Shown here: positions 19,380 to 32,752 of the stretch, one piece after another
Numbering within the stretch: the stretch's first letter is position 1
Layout of the letters: each line of letters starts with the position of its first letter
Assembly: GCF_019703515.2 (NCBI RefSeq)
Contig: NC_059346.1
Span: 58,106,001-58,170,000, forward strand
DNA from: Myxocyprinus asiaticus
Taxonomy: Eukaryota; Chordata; Actinopteri; Cypriniformes; Catostomidae
DNA length: 64,000 bases
Direction: 5' to 3'
Program-made: the position numbers and the translations under genes
The notes under the pieces: model-generated
Database searches by the model: none
The model's input: the letters and a program-made list of their open reading frames with translations, nothing else
What the model was told of the DNA's origin: nothing

Positions 19380-22300
19380 ATGGATAAGAAACAGACTATT
19401 AATTTTGGAGCGGGACCGGCGAAACTTCCAGAGTCGGTAAGTGCTTCTCCAAAATTGGTTGAACTTTACAGTTGCGATTTTATTCACGGTAAAGTTAACG
19501 ATATTTGATAATATAGTTTTATTTACGCGTCAACGCGTTTGCGTATTTTGTGCCAATATAATTTGCTAAATATGTTTATTATTTGGGATGCAGGCTGTAA
19601 AACAACAGCAAATCCGAGGGAATACCGAGTTTCGCTGGTCTCCAGAGATGTGTGATTTTGTATGTGTGATGTTGCATCAGCCACAACTTGGTATTCACAT
19701 GTCTTCCCCCCAATGCCTGAAGAGTGCAAAGGCTTTATATATCCAAAGTGTTAGTAAAAATGCTACTGATAAATGGATGATGGCTTGCACCTTCTGCGTT
19801 CAAAGATTTCATTGTTTTTATTTAGTTAAACCATGCATGCCATGTGCATTAAAATGGCTCATTTTGCATTGTGCATGAAATTCCAACATGTTCATTCAGT
19901 GTTTCTGCTTATTGCATGACTTTCCAACAGTTCAAAACTTGCCAGCAATTGTGTGAGAACCAGATACAGCATAACCAGAAGGTTTGACAGGTCGTGATTT
20001 GTTTTGATAGTTGTTACACATCCAGATATGCGAGTATATGGATATGTTTTTTTATGCTTTATTTGATCTATCCAGTAATCAGTTGCTTGCCATTTCTCAT
20101 TAGATAACCAAAAAAACCCAACTGATCTCTTTTCTCTCATGTGATTTGGTGTGTTGTCTAACATTACTTAATCCATTTGGGCTTTAGTTTCAAGTTCAGT
20201 GTCAGATTTCATTTTTTCATTGATGTGTCCTGTTGTAAATTAATAATGCCATTTAATAATGTTAATGATTACACGGGCTTCATTTCTTATTAAACTGATC
20301 ATACGACTTGTCCAAAAGCATGTCCATCCTTTTATCTTGCTGTTTGGATTTCTGAACAATGGCTGTCATGTTCGGAGGTTTGAAGTTGTATTTCACTCAA
20401 GCATTAATGTACATGTTTCATTCTTAGGTTTTATTCCAAGCACAAAAAGAGCTGCTGGATTACAGTGGCACTGGAATAAGCATTCTTGGTAAGGATCTGC
20501 ATTTTGAAATATAAATTGGGTATGGGAAATCCCAAGATTTTGGGAGGTAATCATTTCTTTTTCACGTCTTATCCAGAGATGAGCCACAGATCGTCCGATT
20601 TCACCAAGATTTTGAACACTGCTGAAAGTCTTCTGCGTGAACTTTTGTGAGTATTCAAGTTTCATGAAACAGACCTTTCTTAAAGGCCAATGGACATATG
20701 TTTTTTTGCTTGCATATTTCTTATATCTGTTCACTTTGTACAGGAATGTACCTGAAAACTATAAGATACTGTTCTTGCAAGGTGGTGGCTCGGGACAGTT
20801 CAGCGCAGTTCCTCTAAATCTGATTGGCCTGAATGAGGACAGGTGTGCTGATTATCTGGTGACGGGTGCTTGGTCTGCAAAGGCAGCCAAAGAGGCAGAG
20901 AAGTATGGAAAAGTGAATGTGATCCATCCAAAACTGGATAGTTACACCAGTGAGTCATCAACATTTTTTTTTTAATGACTGAGAGGTGCCTTTACTGATA
21001 TTAGATGATAACCTGAAAAAGAAAATACACTTTTAACTGAATTGAAAGAGCTTTACACTTATAAGAATACAGGATATGGATACAGAAAATGAGTTGACAT
21101 TTCTTTAAAGTAAATAATAGTTTTAAAGATCCCATGAAATTAAAACTGAAGTATTTTGGCTTTTACATCATGTCTATTAGCTTTGAGGTAATCTTTATGC
21201 TTGTGTACTTTTAATAAACTAAAAATGAACTAAAATTGTATTTGTCACCATTTTATGCAGTCTATGATCTATAGGAAATAATCTTATTACAACAATTTGA
21301 GTTTTTGTTAACTGTGCTTTCATACAGTAGTCTGACTGATCAGTTTTTTCATACCGGTCTGAACTGATTCTGATTTCTAAGCATAAACAAGAAAAATTTG
21401 CATTGTAGGAAAGTTTTGATATTTGTGATAAACTGATGATAATCGGATGATATTTGGCGGTTTTTTTCACTAATATTTTGCTATTGAAATGAGAGTGCAT
21501 GTTCTTTTGAAAAATAATTTTTGTGAATTTTGACTAAATATTGTGTAAAATAAGTGTCAAATTAGTTTAAATTTCAGTACATCTTATTTCCTGTCATTAA
21601 ATGTTATTATATATTGGCTTTATATCGGCCATCGGCCACCCTGCTCTCTAGATGTAGGCATCAGCCATTAAATATAGAGTGAAAAAAGTATCTTTTCATT
21701 GTAATACAATATGTTGTGTTGTTGAAGGTCTTTATTCTTTCTTTATTCTTTCATTAGTAAATTGCTGTTATTTAAACCCTCAGTCTTGGAAAATCTGTAT
21801 TTGCTATGTACATTTGACATTGACCACATTTACATGCACTTAAGAAAACAGTTTACTCTGGGGGTTTTGCAGAAAGCAGCATTCTGTAACGTCATGTAAA
21901 CAAGAATGATGATTTCCTTACGCCTTTAAAGGGATTAAGAGAAAGTAGTTTAACACACCTGGGTTTCTCCCAAAGATTGTGTTTTATGTGGCCACGTAAA
22001 TAAATAAGCGGCATTCTTACAGGTTTTTGAGGAGTGCGCATGTGCGTGAACAGACCGGATAACGTCATAGGATAGAGCCCAACAACACATGGGAAAAAAT
22101 TCAACATTTCTTGGAGCACAGTGGGAAAAGCAAATACACTATAAACTATACCCATTTAGACACACCAATGTAAAATATCGACTGGCCCTCACATTCGCGT
22201 ATATGCGCACAAGTACATTGGGGGAATCCCAGAGTTTTACATAAGAGGGAAACCCCACTATTGCAGCGCAATTCCGCTGCAGGTTGTGATGGAAAGTTAA

Positions 22301-25300
22301 GAAAACAAACACAGCAACAACTCTGGAATATCTGGAAATAAAGCGAAGCAACAGAGAATAATATAGCAAAGTCTTCCTCAGATGCCATTTTTGTTATTTA
22401 CTCAAGCTTTGTGGGGAAATTACATTGCTTTGGAGAAAGCTGATTACTGATCGAGCCACATGTATACGGGAGTAATGAGTACGCCGCTTACACAGTTCAT
22501 GTAAACGGGAATGCCTCTTTCTCGCAATAAACCGCTGTATCGCAATAAGCGGCTATCTGGTGTCCGTGTAAATGTAGTCATTGTATCCAAATCCATCAAT
22601 CTGATGACACAGCTCTTATCCTCCCATGACTGTTAATCCAAACCTTTTCTCAGAGATTCCCGACAGTGGCACTTGGTCATTGAATCCTTCAGCATCATAC
22701 TTCTACTACTGCTGCAATGAAACTGTGCATGGTGTTGAGTTTAACTTCATCCCTGAAACTAAAGGAGTGGTTCTCGTTTGTGATATGTCATCCAACTTCC
22801 TCTCACGACCAGTAGATGTCTCAAAGGTCGGTGAAAGTTCTCTAGTTAACATTTAATTTTTGTATTTCAGTATCTTTATCATAAAAGTAGTAATTTAAAG
22901 GGGTCATATCATGAGGAATTCATTTCCTTGATCTTTTTAGAGTTCATTGTACTATGAAAAAATTATACTGTACATTTTTATTTGAAACTAAACTGCTCGT
23001 TCTGACCTTTCCCAACTTTCTGCCGTCACACATATAAATACCTATTCAGAAGCTTGAGTCATTGTGAGGTAAAAGGGAAAAAGCAGAATAGATGTTACTA
23101 TTCCTAAATACCAGATAAACTAACAATAAAAGTAAAATGAGGGAAAGTTTGTGAACATTGAGCTGTTCCTGGCTGTGTGCAGCACCTGCCACACTGCATA
23201 TCCTTCTTAAGGATCCCATTACAAACGAGTAGCTGAAGTTTATTTTTAATAAGGTCTCTGATCATCTTAGTAAGATCTTAGCAGTTTAAAAATAAATTAT
23301 AAAAATATCTGATATTTCCCCTATAACAGAAAACTAAATAATTAAAAGAAAAACTTGCTAATAAAAAGAAAAATGATACTGTTACAGGGATCTCAGAATG
23401 TTCTGAAAATGATTTATCATAATTGGCTGATTTTAAGGTTGTGCTTTTGTCCATTTCCACAGTTTGGTTTGATTTTTGCTGGTGCACAGAAGAATGTTGG
23501 TTGTGCTGGTGTGACAGTTGTGATTGTAAGAGAGGATTTGTTGGGCAAAGCTTTGAAGGAATGCCCAATAACACTGGACTACCAGGTACAGGCCGGCAAT
23601 AACTCACTCTACAACACTCCACCATGCTTCAGGTATTTATTTCTTTGTTTATCAAAATGTGTATCTCAGTATTGGGGAATAGTTATAGTAGTGATGCCAC
23701 TAACTTAACCATATTGTCTCACTCATGTAGAGCTGAAAAACCAAATCTGTTAAGTGAATTGGTTCTTTTGGACAATTCGTGTAAATGAACCGGTTAAAAT
23801 AAATGACAACTTTTATATTTAGTTTTAGGAACTCCAACTTATATTTAGTGAGCCGATTCTTTCGACGGTTCATGTAAATGAACTAGTTCACATAAATGAT
23901 TCACTGATTCACCTGAGCCTCTATACGAACTCCTCCCAGGAGTGATGATTTCTGAAGCCCACATGAAATCATGCCAGTCTTATTGGCAGATGGTTCTTGA
24001 CGCTCAGCCCCCCGTGCGCTCATCATCCCGAGCATATATACCGGAGTGCAGTGCCATTTTGTTTGAATTTTTCTCTTCAGGGTTCGTAATCTCTTGTGCT
24101 CTACTAAGCCTGATTCTTCGCTTTGTCGTCTGAGCTGGCACACCTGAACAGTGAGTGGATTATTTTCTTCTCCTTGTTGTGCTTCCAACGATCAGCGTAT
24201 CCTTTACACTTCTGTGTATGATATTGATTACATTGTGTTGCATTGTGTATTGCTTTCAGTGAAATTAAACTAAAATAGCCTTTTGTTAAACGTCTTCATA
24301 GAGATGGCATTTCACACATTTTTCCCTCCGTGTGAGCAATATATCCCTCTTTCGGATGGGCACAAGTTCTGCATTGTCTGCCTGGGTCAAGCACATGTGA
24401 TGCTGTGGTCATTGAGACTGACTGCATTCACTATGAGCACATGGAACTCAAGATGCTTCGCTCTCGTCTCGTTTTCTTTCTGAAAGCCAGTCCCCAATGT
24501 CGGCTCCCAAAGGATCTCATGAGGAAGGTAAGCAAGGACAGGATTTAGAGTGGAGACATTTTGAGGATTATTTCCTCTCCTATTTCAGTTGGCTTCCTCT
24601 ATTTGGTTCACCTGTGGCGATCTTCAGCCCACCATTGGTGCACATGGTATGATCTCATTCAGTGGGCCGAAAACCGAGCAAGCAAGGTTTACGATGCAGA
24701 GTTGATGGAGGTTATTACTCAGGTGGTGTTCTCAACTAGATTAACTGTTTTTACCAAGTCTGTGCGACATGGACAAAAGGGACCCGGACCCTGAGTCCTT
24801 CAAGGAGCTGCGCTGCACCACAGACCTGGCACTACGGTCTACCAAGATTACTGCCTAGGCTATCGACAGATCTATGGGAAGTCTGGTGTACTTTGATCAT
24901 CATCTTTAGTTGAACGTTTCAGAGATATGTGACAAGGACAAGGTCTTTCTGTTCGTAGCTGTGGTGTCACAGCAGGGACTCTTTGGTGACCCCAATGCTT
25001 CACCGAGAAATTCTAATCAGCCAAGAAGAATTTGGTTGCACACAACCACATCTTGCTGAGGCAAGGTGGTGTTGTAGCGCAGCTGGTTCGCTCACGCTCA
25101 CTCAGTGGCCCGCAAAGCGCTCCTGAGTCTCTGGTTCTCCTTATTTTCGCCTTCCCTCGGCCTCAGCAGCCATGGCCAAGCTGCAAAATTGTGGTGTTCT
25201 GGTTATCATTCCAGCGTGAAATCTCCTTCTGGGCGGGGCTAGCGTACCTGATGTCCCCGAGACTACTCTCTCACTCTCCCCAATGCTGCATGCCAGGATC

Positions 25301-28300
25301 GATAACATGTTTCCAGTTCTGTAATTGTTTGTGCTGTTGTTGGTAGTATGCCAAATGTTTTGTCACAGGGCCCAAAACCGCTCTAACAAAATAAGATATG
25401 TCACAGGGGAGCTATTGTACCCATTAGCCCGTCATGTGGATGTGTGGCATAGCCTTCTGGGAGTCTCCAGCTGGGTACTGAGCACAATTGAGCATGGCTG
25501 CGTGATTCAGTTCATGAGCCGACCACCTCATTTCAACCCCGTTCTGTCAGGGTCTTTTTGCAAAAAAAAGGAGAGCATTCTTGTGTTCAGTGCTTGTGTG
25601 CAGTGCTCAGAAAGTCTTACTTCTAGGGGGCCTACCCTTCGGTTTGTACTTGGCTCCCCGCACATTTACAAAATGTTTCGATTTTAGGGCATTATGCGTG
25701 TGTATTGAGCGAACAACAAATCAGTTCAGCTCTTTGTCTGCCTTGAAAGCCTTTCAAAATGTTTGTCCGTCTCTAAGCAAAGATTTTCTATCTGGGATTT
25801 TGATGTCATTGTGCTCGCTTATGACTTTTAAGGCATAGAGTGCCCCATGGGTGTTAAAGCTCCATACCAGCAGGAGCATGGCCTCCTCATGGGCTTGGGC
25901 TAAGGGCGTGTCGGCGTTGTGGTATACAATTCCCACAGTGTCAGCTACTGGCGCAGCGTCGACGTGACCAACTTAAAAAAGGAAACGTCTCGGTTAAGAC
26001 TGTAACCTTCGTTCCCTAAAAAGAGGGAACAAGATGCTGCGTACACATGCCGCAGTACAGATTTCTCACTGTTAAGAGACGAGAGATGGCTCCTACTACC
26101 TTCAATCAAACAATCCTGATGAAATGGTGCTGTGCTCCAGTTTATTTACTAGCGATGATGCAAACATGTGGGGTAGAGCGTCAAGCAGCATCCACCAGTG
26201 AGACTGGCATGACTCCATGTGGGCTTCAGAGATCGTCACTCCTGGGAGGAGATCCCATAATGTCAGCTACTGATGCAGTGTCTCGTTCCCTCCTTTCAGG
26301 GAACCAATGTTACAGCTGTTACAGAGACATTTACTATAGTAATATTTGTAACCATGACTGTAGTTAATACTACACTACTGTAAAACCATTGTTAATTGTC
26401 TTATGGGAATGTCACCCTAATTAAATATATAACTATCAAGTAATATTATTGACTCATGCAATCAGAACTGAATGCAGAATTAAATAAAATCATCCAATTG
26501 GTATATGTCTAGAAGTCTTTTGTTCTTTACATAGCTTCAAAATAGTTAGCTACTTTTTTAGTAGCTTGTAGTCTAGCTAACTACTTTTTTAAAAGAGTAA
26601 CTTAACTGTACTTTGTTATGATTAGCTTGTAGCTTTGGAAGCTACAGTTTCAAAGTAGCTTGAAGTGATACTGGTGTATTGATACTGTGTATTTTTATTT
26701 AACTGGTCTGTATGTGGTACCTGTATATTGTGGAAATGTATGTAAATTGTCAATTCTGCGTTACTGTGACTAGGTAATTACAAATGCTTACCGGCATTTA
26801 ATTTTGAAATTTTAATGCTTGTTCAAGAAATAGCCAGTAATATTAATCATTATTAATATAAAAATGTTGCTACAGGCAACCATAAACAGCCTATAGTAAA
26901 TTAACCATATTACTTGGCACAACGGTTATTATTGTGATTATTACGCACAAATGTATCTTATTAAAAACCAGTTTCTTTTTAGAAAGCTGTAGCAAAAGAA
27001 ATGTTATACAAGCATAAGCCACTTCATGCTGTGCATAACAATGTTTGTAGCACTGTTTGTGAGGTTTTAGGCTTATTACTGTAAAAATGTTTTTAATGAA
27101 GATAAAGATATAACAGGGATGTGAGAAAGTCGTGGAAAATCTGTACATGATATACTTGCTTTTTAAAACATTTTATAACCTTTTTTTAATTATTATATAG
27201 ACCTATTTCTAAATAAGTGTGGACTTGTTTTCAATGCATTGAATTGAACAGACTCCTTGACATCAAAATATAAAAATTTATATCAATATGTAGTAAAAGC
27301 TAACCACATGTTTATGTTTGTTACAGTATTTACATCATGGGTTTGGTACTGGAGTGGATTAGGAACAATGGAGGGGCAAATGCCATGGAACTACTAAGCA
27401 AACAGAAATCTGACATGATCTATGACATCATCAACAGCTCCAATGGATTCTACTCGTCAGTGAGATTATTTGAATATCATAACATGTTAAAGCCCAGTTT
27501 TGGACATTTTTAAGGCCAGTTTTCTTTCCTGTGATTTCTATTGAAACAGGAAGTTTGGAAGGAACATTGAAGAACTTTCCCCCTTTTTTTTTATATAGCC
27601 AATAGTCTTCATTTTACGTCACAGCCATGAATCATGATTTGCTACGTTGTGGGATAAGGTGGAGGGACATTCTCATTCTAGAGATCATTTTAGTAGACAA
27701 AATTATTAAAATAATTTTAGCAGTATACCAGCTTACTGATGACCTCAAAGCTAACATTTAAAGATTTTAAGTATCTGTATCATTATTTAATAATAAAAAT
27801 CATTAGAATAATGAGAATTTAGTTGAAATAAAAATAAACAAATGATGCTTTTGCATATATTATAATCCCCTGATTTCATATCTTACCATTATAGAAGATA
27901 ACCTTTATTTTAATCTCTTGTCTGGTTGTAAAGTTTTCACAATCACTTTGATTGTTTTTGTCAAAATGACATTTTTACACCGTTTTACACCCCCTTCGTT
28001 GACTTTATTGATTTCAGATGCCTTGTTGATGAGGCGTGTCGAAGCCGTATGAACATTCCCTTCCGCATCAGAAAGAAGGAAGGAGATGAAAGCCTTGAAA
28101 AGTTATTTCTGGATGGTGCCTCAAAACTTGGAATGATCTCACTGAAAGGACACAGGTGTAAAAAATATTACATAAGTGTTTCTGTAATTTATGCTTCTAG
28201 GTATATATTTTAAAGTTAATGCCTGATATGATAGTAAGAGATTAAAATTTTTGGTGACTTAAAATATTGCACAAACTACAAAGAATAACCCCCGATTACC

Positions 28301-28518
28301 CTTAATTTATCCATAAACAGATAAGGAAGTGTTGCATCTAGTGTAATGTTACCATTTATGTCTTTTTATGGTAATGATTTATTTTATTATTATTATTATT
28401 ATCATTATTTTGCAGGTCTGTGGGTGGTATCCGAGTTTCCTTGTACAATGCTGTGACTGTTGGAGATGCGAAGGCTCTCGCCACATATATGGAAGAATTC
28501 CTAAGGGATCATCAATAG
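19380..28518 (+). CDS. psat1: psat1, phosphoserine aminotransferase, complete
   Basis: Nine exons, all GT-AG with closing phases: 19380-19436, 20428-20488, 20577-20646, 20744-20949, 22654-22826, 23463-23632, 27327-27455, 28018-28155, 28416-28518 (TAG). They give 368 residues; human PSAT1 has 370. The enzyme uses PLP to convert 3-phosphohydroxypyruvate and glutamate to phosphoserine and 2-oxoglutarate, the second step of cytosolic serine synthesis. Visible family marks are [13 protein letters not shown] at the N-terminus, [16 protein letters not shown] in the PLP-phosphate region, AGAQKNVG with the Schiff-base lysine at residue 199, MNIPFRI, and [17 protein letters not shown] near the C-terminus. 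In the seventh exon the donor GTCAGT was chosen over the overlapping GTGAGA, because only the first keeps the frame into [15 protein letters not shown] signals follow at 28864-28874. The sixth intron carries a degenerate DIRS retroelement. Confidence 0.97.
21821..22580. mobile_element. Non-autonomous DNA element with TGACYACATTTACA termini
   Basis: Ends TGACCACATTTACATGCAC and GTGTAAATGTAGTCA are near-perfect inverted repeats enclosing 760 bp in the fourth psat1 intron. The subterminal sequence includes further inverted words (CGGTTTATTGCGATAC-type near 22525). The outermost TGA/TCA could be terminus or part of a CATTG duplication, so the exact boundary and superfamily are open. No transposase. 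Confidence 0.65.
22899..23110 (+). mobile_element. Left part of MITE family C (AGGGGTCATATCATG)
   Basis: TTAA precedes AGGGGTCATATCATGAGGAA. This matches both termini of the full copy at 42105-42754, whose right end reads, in complement, AGGGGTCATGTCATGAGGAA. The matching right end is not seen here, so the end coordinate is approximate. Confidence 0.6.
23720..23925. repeat. Interspersed repeat with GAACCGGTT / AACTAGTTC words
   Basis: Two similar blocks contain TTCGTGTAAATGAACCGGTT and GTTCATGTAAATGAACTAGT, each preceded by a GGTTCTTTTGG or GATTCTTTCGA word. Such blocks recur in fish genomes as remnants of DNA elements. No coding sequence. Confidence 0.45.
23930..26252 (+). mobile_element. 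Degenerate DIRS-type retroelement with inverted terminal repeats
   Basis: Terminal arms 23930-24060 and 26121-26252 are inverted copies: the left has CTCCCAGGAGTGATGATTTC and the right has GATCGTCACTCCTGGGAGGA in mirror order, with TGACGCTCAG / GAGCGTCAAG matching further in. Inside, + strand fragments read a gag-like [10 protein letters not shown] (zinc-knuckle-like C..C....H) at about 24375, [18 protein letters not shown] at about 25500, and the RT block [18 protein letters not shown] at about 25630-25685. Frames are broken throughout and most of the RT, RNase H, methylase and tyrosine recombinase are missing. Inverted terminal repeats plus this RT signature fit DIRS rather than Gypsy. It sits in the sixth psat1 intron. 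Confidence 0.8.
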
Positions 28519-30535
28519 CCTGAAGGTTGTTTAAGCTTGTAGTAGTTTTTACTTAGAAGGGTTCTCAATTGTGACATCATTAGGCTAAAATGATACTAAC
28601 AGCTATCTGGCAATTATTGCAACAAGTTGTAGCAGTGGAACTAAATATAATAGGAAATCTTATCCTTTACTCTTCCATTCGAATTACAAATTGTTGTCAT
28701 TGTTGCGTTGTGACTTTTTTTCACACAACTGAGCCTTTTATTCTAAATCTAGTGTGCCTTAATGCGTGTAAACATTGTAATTCTAAAACATTCCATGTTT
28801 TACTGTTGAAAATGTGTATATGTTATTAGTGAATGAATAGACAGAATGCTGTGATACAAGCAAAATAAAATAAAACACTACTAAAATGCCTCTTTTCTTC
28901 TACGCTAGCTTCCATACTTGGTAGTGCCAAACTGCAGCTATTGTTGACTTTTGTATGACAGATTACTTGCTATGTTCCTCATTTGTAAGTCAAGTTGGAT
29001 AAAAGCGTGTCTACTAAAGATAAATGTCTACTAAATATAATATGTAAATGTCGGAGTATACCAAGATCCCATGATGAGTGGTGTTACTGAGATCTCAATT
29101 GTTTCCAAAACGACACACTTTACATTGGTATGCTATGGGTTCAGTAAATGGAATCCTGTAGTTTAATCTGTATGCCTTTTCAGTACTACGTATATATTAT
29201 TCAGTGGTATTACCATTACCATTTCTTTACCATGGTATCACCACAGTATTTTTGTAAGGGTGGGTCTATACGTTATCTACACCCAAGTGACCGATTTGTT
29301 TATGTGTGTCAGCAAGTGCTAAATTAAAGTTCATTTTGGAAGTAAATGAAATAATATTATGTGTGTGGCCTTTGTATTTGTGGATAATTGTAAAATGAAC
29401 ATATTTTTGTAAAGTACTGTCTTTATTGTGAAGCACTGAGTTTCAGATGGCAAGCAGGAAATGACTTTTATTTTGACGGCATGAAAGAACAGGAAGTGGA
29501 AAGACCCAACAATTACACAACATTTGAGAAGGCAACAGCGATAATAATGTCAGCTGTCAGGACATGCCCTTAAAAAAGTAAGATGTTAAATTCATACTTA
29601 ATTTATGTGTAATTAAGAACTACATTCACATTTATGCATCTGTTATTTAAAATGATGTTTGAAATATGAAATGATTGATCAGGATAAGGCTGGTGAATGT
29701 TGATCAAACACCTGCATGTATGTTTGCTGGGAAGATTGCGGAAATCAAAGATGATCTCATTTGGAAGGCAAGATTAATATTAATGCGTAGTTGATGAGTG
29801 CGGCTTCTCATTATTAAACGGACTGTTCTTGTTTTTCTGTTAGTTGGACTCATGAAGTGTCCTCCTCCTAGTACTTCTCACAAGTTGCTCTTTGTCCTCG
29901 GCAGTTAAATTGTTACATAGAAACTACTCATTTATTACTTCACGATTTGATGATGCTTTCAGACGACAACATCAAACATGATACAATATAATTTTTTTTT
30001 CGCCGAGGTAAACAAGACATAAAGCACATTTGCACAAAATCTTTTTCATCTTTAAATACTGCCTGTGAGTCGTATGGTTGAGTCATGTTCTGTGCTTTTT
30101 ATTTTTTAAACTATTATTAACATGTTATTTGGCATCATTACTCTTTCAAAATGCGCCATCATGACCATAGCTTCTGTTATTATCGTTACAGTAAAACTTT
30201 GGTAACTTGGTATTAGTCACCACTGTCATCAAAAAAGAAAGCTTTTTACACTGATTGAGGAGGTCCCATATTAGGCTAATATCAATTAATAATATGGGAT
30301 CTCCTCAGAACCCAGACTTTATATTGGTCATCAAGTGGTGACCCAAAATAGTGAACCGTACAAAATATCAACAAAAATGTCCTTTAATCAAACGTTGGAA
30401 TTTCTAAATATGTCCAAGAAATGCTTTGGCCCAACAGTATGCAAAACTGACAATTTTATAAATGTTTAAACAACAGCAGAAGTGTGATCTACCAGCCTAA
30501 CAGATGAATCAAATACTGGGTGAAATACTTTATTA
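28519..30535. other. psat1 3' UTR and intergenic sequence
   Basis: AATAAA signals at 28864-28874 probably end the psat1 transcript. At about 28987-29050 a decayed TTGGATAAAAGCGTGTCTAC plus TAAATG run looks like the tail of the SINE/LINE pair described at 2763 and 5216. The rest is AT-rich with no exon recognised. Non-coding 5' exons of tut7 could lie in the region up to 33153 but cannot be shown. Confidence 0.5.
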
Positions 30536-30543
30536 GTAATAAC

Positions 30544-32744
30544 CAGTGCTGTGTGGATTACTTGTGAATTGCAATCAGTAAATTACATGACAAAAAATGC
30601 AATCAGTAACATAATCTCATATTTTACATTTTGGGTTAATCTAATCCGATTACTTTCAACCTAATTCTATTTTATTTTATGTTACGTGCATTTGAGTAGG
30701 ATAATAATTTTAACATAAATGTACAAAGAGGAAGAAAATGTATTCCCTTCTTTATTACTAACAAAAAGAGTCTCGTTAAAAAGAGCTCCTTATGATATTT
30801 TTAAAAAGTGCATTAAACGTTACATGAATGAAATAAACATTAAATCTAACAGCAATGACAGTGCATGGCCAAAGTTTATAATTCAAAACACAGACATTCA
30901 TTCACACAGTTCATTTTAAGTGCATAAAACAATAGCAACATTACGAACATTAATGACCATAAAATCAACATAAAACGATCATAAAAGGAACGAATGACCA
31001 TATAATCAACAGCAACGATGTTACCTAGGTCAAAGCTTTCATCTAAAAACACTGAAACACTTTTAACCCTTTCTGCTTACTGATAGTCCATCACATATAC
31101 CAAAACTGAGGTGCAAGATATTATCATTTGAACAGCAAGAATATTCTAAAAGAGCAGAATATTTTAAAACAGAAGAGTTTCACTGAGTCGCACAAGGAAC
31201 AATTGTGTCAAGTTTCATGCAGTTGACTCCACTGCATCAGCAGCAACAGTGGAGCGATGGGCTTTGTTCCATATTGCTTCTCATTTTGCTGTTGAACTAT
31301 TGTGAACCCTGCGGTGTACCTTATAGATGGCATCCACTAGATCCTTTGAAGCAATTAAGTTCAATGTGTGAGCAGCACATCATTGTTGAGGTAGTACGAA
31401 ATAATATATATATATATATAAAAAACATCTAGTTCATTTTAAGTGCATAAAACAGTGAAACATTATATGAACAAACATGAATGAACCTGAAATCAACAGC
31501 AATGACATTACGAGGTCAAAGCAAACAGATCAAAACTCTGACAAACGTACTTTTAACACTTACTTCTTAGTAATAGTCCATCACCTGGGGCCGGCTGCAC
31601 CAGCTATACGTAAGTTACAATTTAGCCTAGTTGTGGCGTAAATGGGCACTGAGTCACAATTTATGCACTACTAAATACGTGAGCGTTGCACCATTAAACT
31701 TAGGTAGGACGAAACCCTACGTATAAACTAAATATTTACGGAAGCCTCCGACCAGGAGTAACGGATGGAATAAAAAAGCAGACTCATTTAATGACTTAAA
31801 TGAGCTCATGTTTTGGTTGACAGGCATCAGTCCTTTCGACATATGATGATGTTGACATTTACACTCGTTTACATTTACAAGAGAAAGCATTATGTAAAAA
31901 ACGTACCTCTTCAGCAGGAAACCGATCTAACGGTGCACTTTCCTGTGTACGCCGCCCGGTGTCAAGTTTCAACATATACGAAATAGTTATTAAAATGAAT
32001 AAATGTCTGTTTTTCCAGCCTGTTGTATTAGTATTTATATATTTATTGTCCCTTATTCATTTTAGATACAGTTATTGAATATTGTTATTTACATAGGCTA
32101 TACCATTAATAAAAAGTGTTTTATTACGTATCGTATTTCAATGGGGATATAATTTGTTACAGCTGACAGTTACGTGAGCAAACAAGGTTTGAACAAGTTC
32201 AAACTGAAATTCACAGCTTTTTAAGACTTCTGTGTACAAATTTCAGGGCTGCTTATTGGATCAATACAGGTAAACGTCATATTATGCGACTACGCCTTAT
32301 TTTAATGGAGAGCTTACGACCTACTAGTTAAGTCTTGCCTTAAGAATAGGTGGTGCAACCAAATTAAGCACTGACTTAGTTACAAACTAACTAGTAGTTA
32401 CTATGCCCTTAGTGTGAACTTTACGTCCCAATTTACGTGAGAACTTAAGCACAGCTGGTGCAGCCCTACCCTGTTCCTTAGCTGAGGTGCATATCTTACT
32501 GTTGTAACGTAAAAGGAGCACATGCTCAAAATGTTCATCTGTGAGACTATTGCGCTTTGGGGTAAAATGATGTTATTGATATGAAAATGATCAATAAATT
32601 ATTAACAATTAACTGCAATTGCCTTGTTAATATGTAATCATGTAATCTATAAAGAGTAACTGTAGTCCAATTACAAGTATGTTAAAATACAAGTACTTGA
32701 TTTTTGTAATCAGATTACATGCAATCCATTACAACTCAGCACTG
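30544..32744. mobile_element. Non-autonomous hAT element, 2.2 kb, exact 8-bp duplication
   Basis: It begins CAGTGCTG and ends CAGCACTG, directly flanked by the identical 8-mer GTAATAAC at 30536-30543 and 32745-32752. An 8-bp duplication with CAG...CTG tips is diagnostic of hAT. Subterminal regions are AT-rich with repeated TTGTAATTA / GTAATC words on both sides. No transposase frame is visible. It carries an internal direct duplication (about 30905-31110 and 31432-31587) and a nested MITE. Confidence 0.88.
31588..32468. mobile_element. MITE nested inside the hAT element
   Basis: Ends GGCCGGCTGCACCAGCTATACGTAAG (given in pieces: GGCCGGCTGCACCAGCTATA then CGTAAG) and the inverse AAGCACAGCTGGTGCAGCCC. 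Removing it joins GTCCATCACC to GCTGAGGTGC. This restores the same order as the upstream duplicate at about 31088-31115 (TCCATCAC ... CTGAGGTGC), showing that it inserted after the duplication. No coding sequence. Confidence 0.75.
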
Positions 32745-32752
32745 GTAATAAC

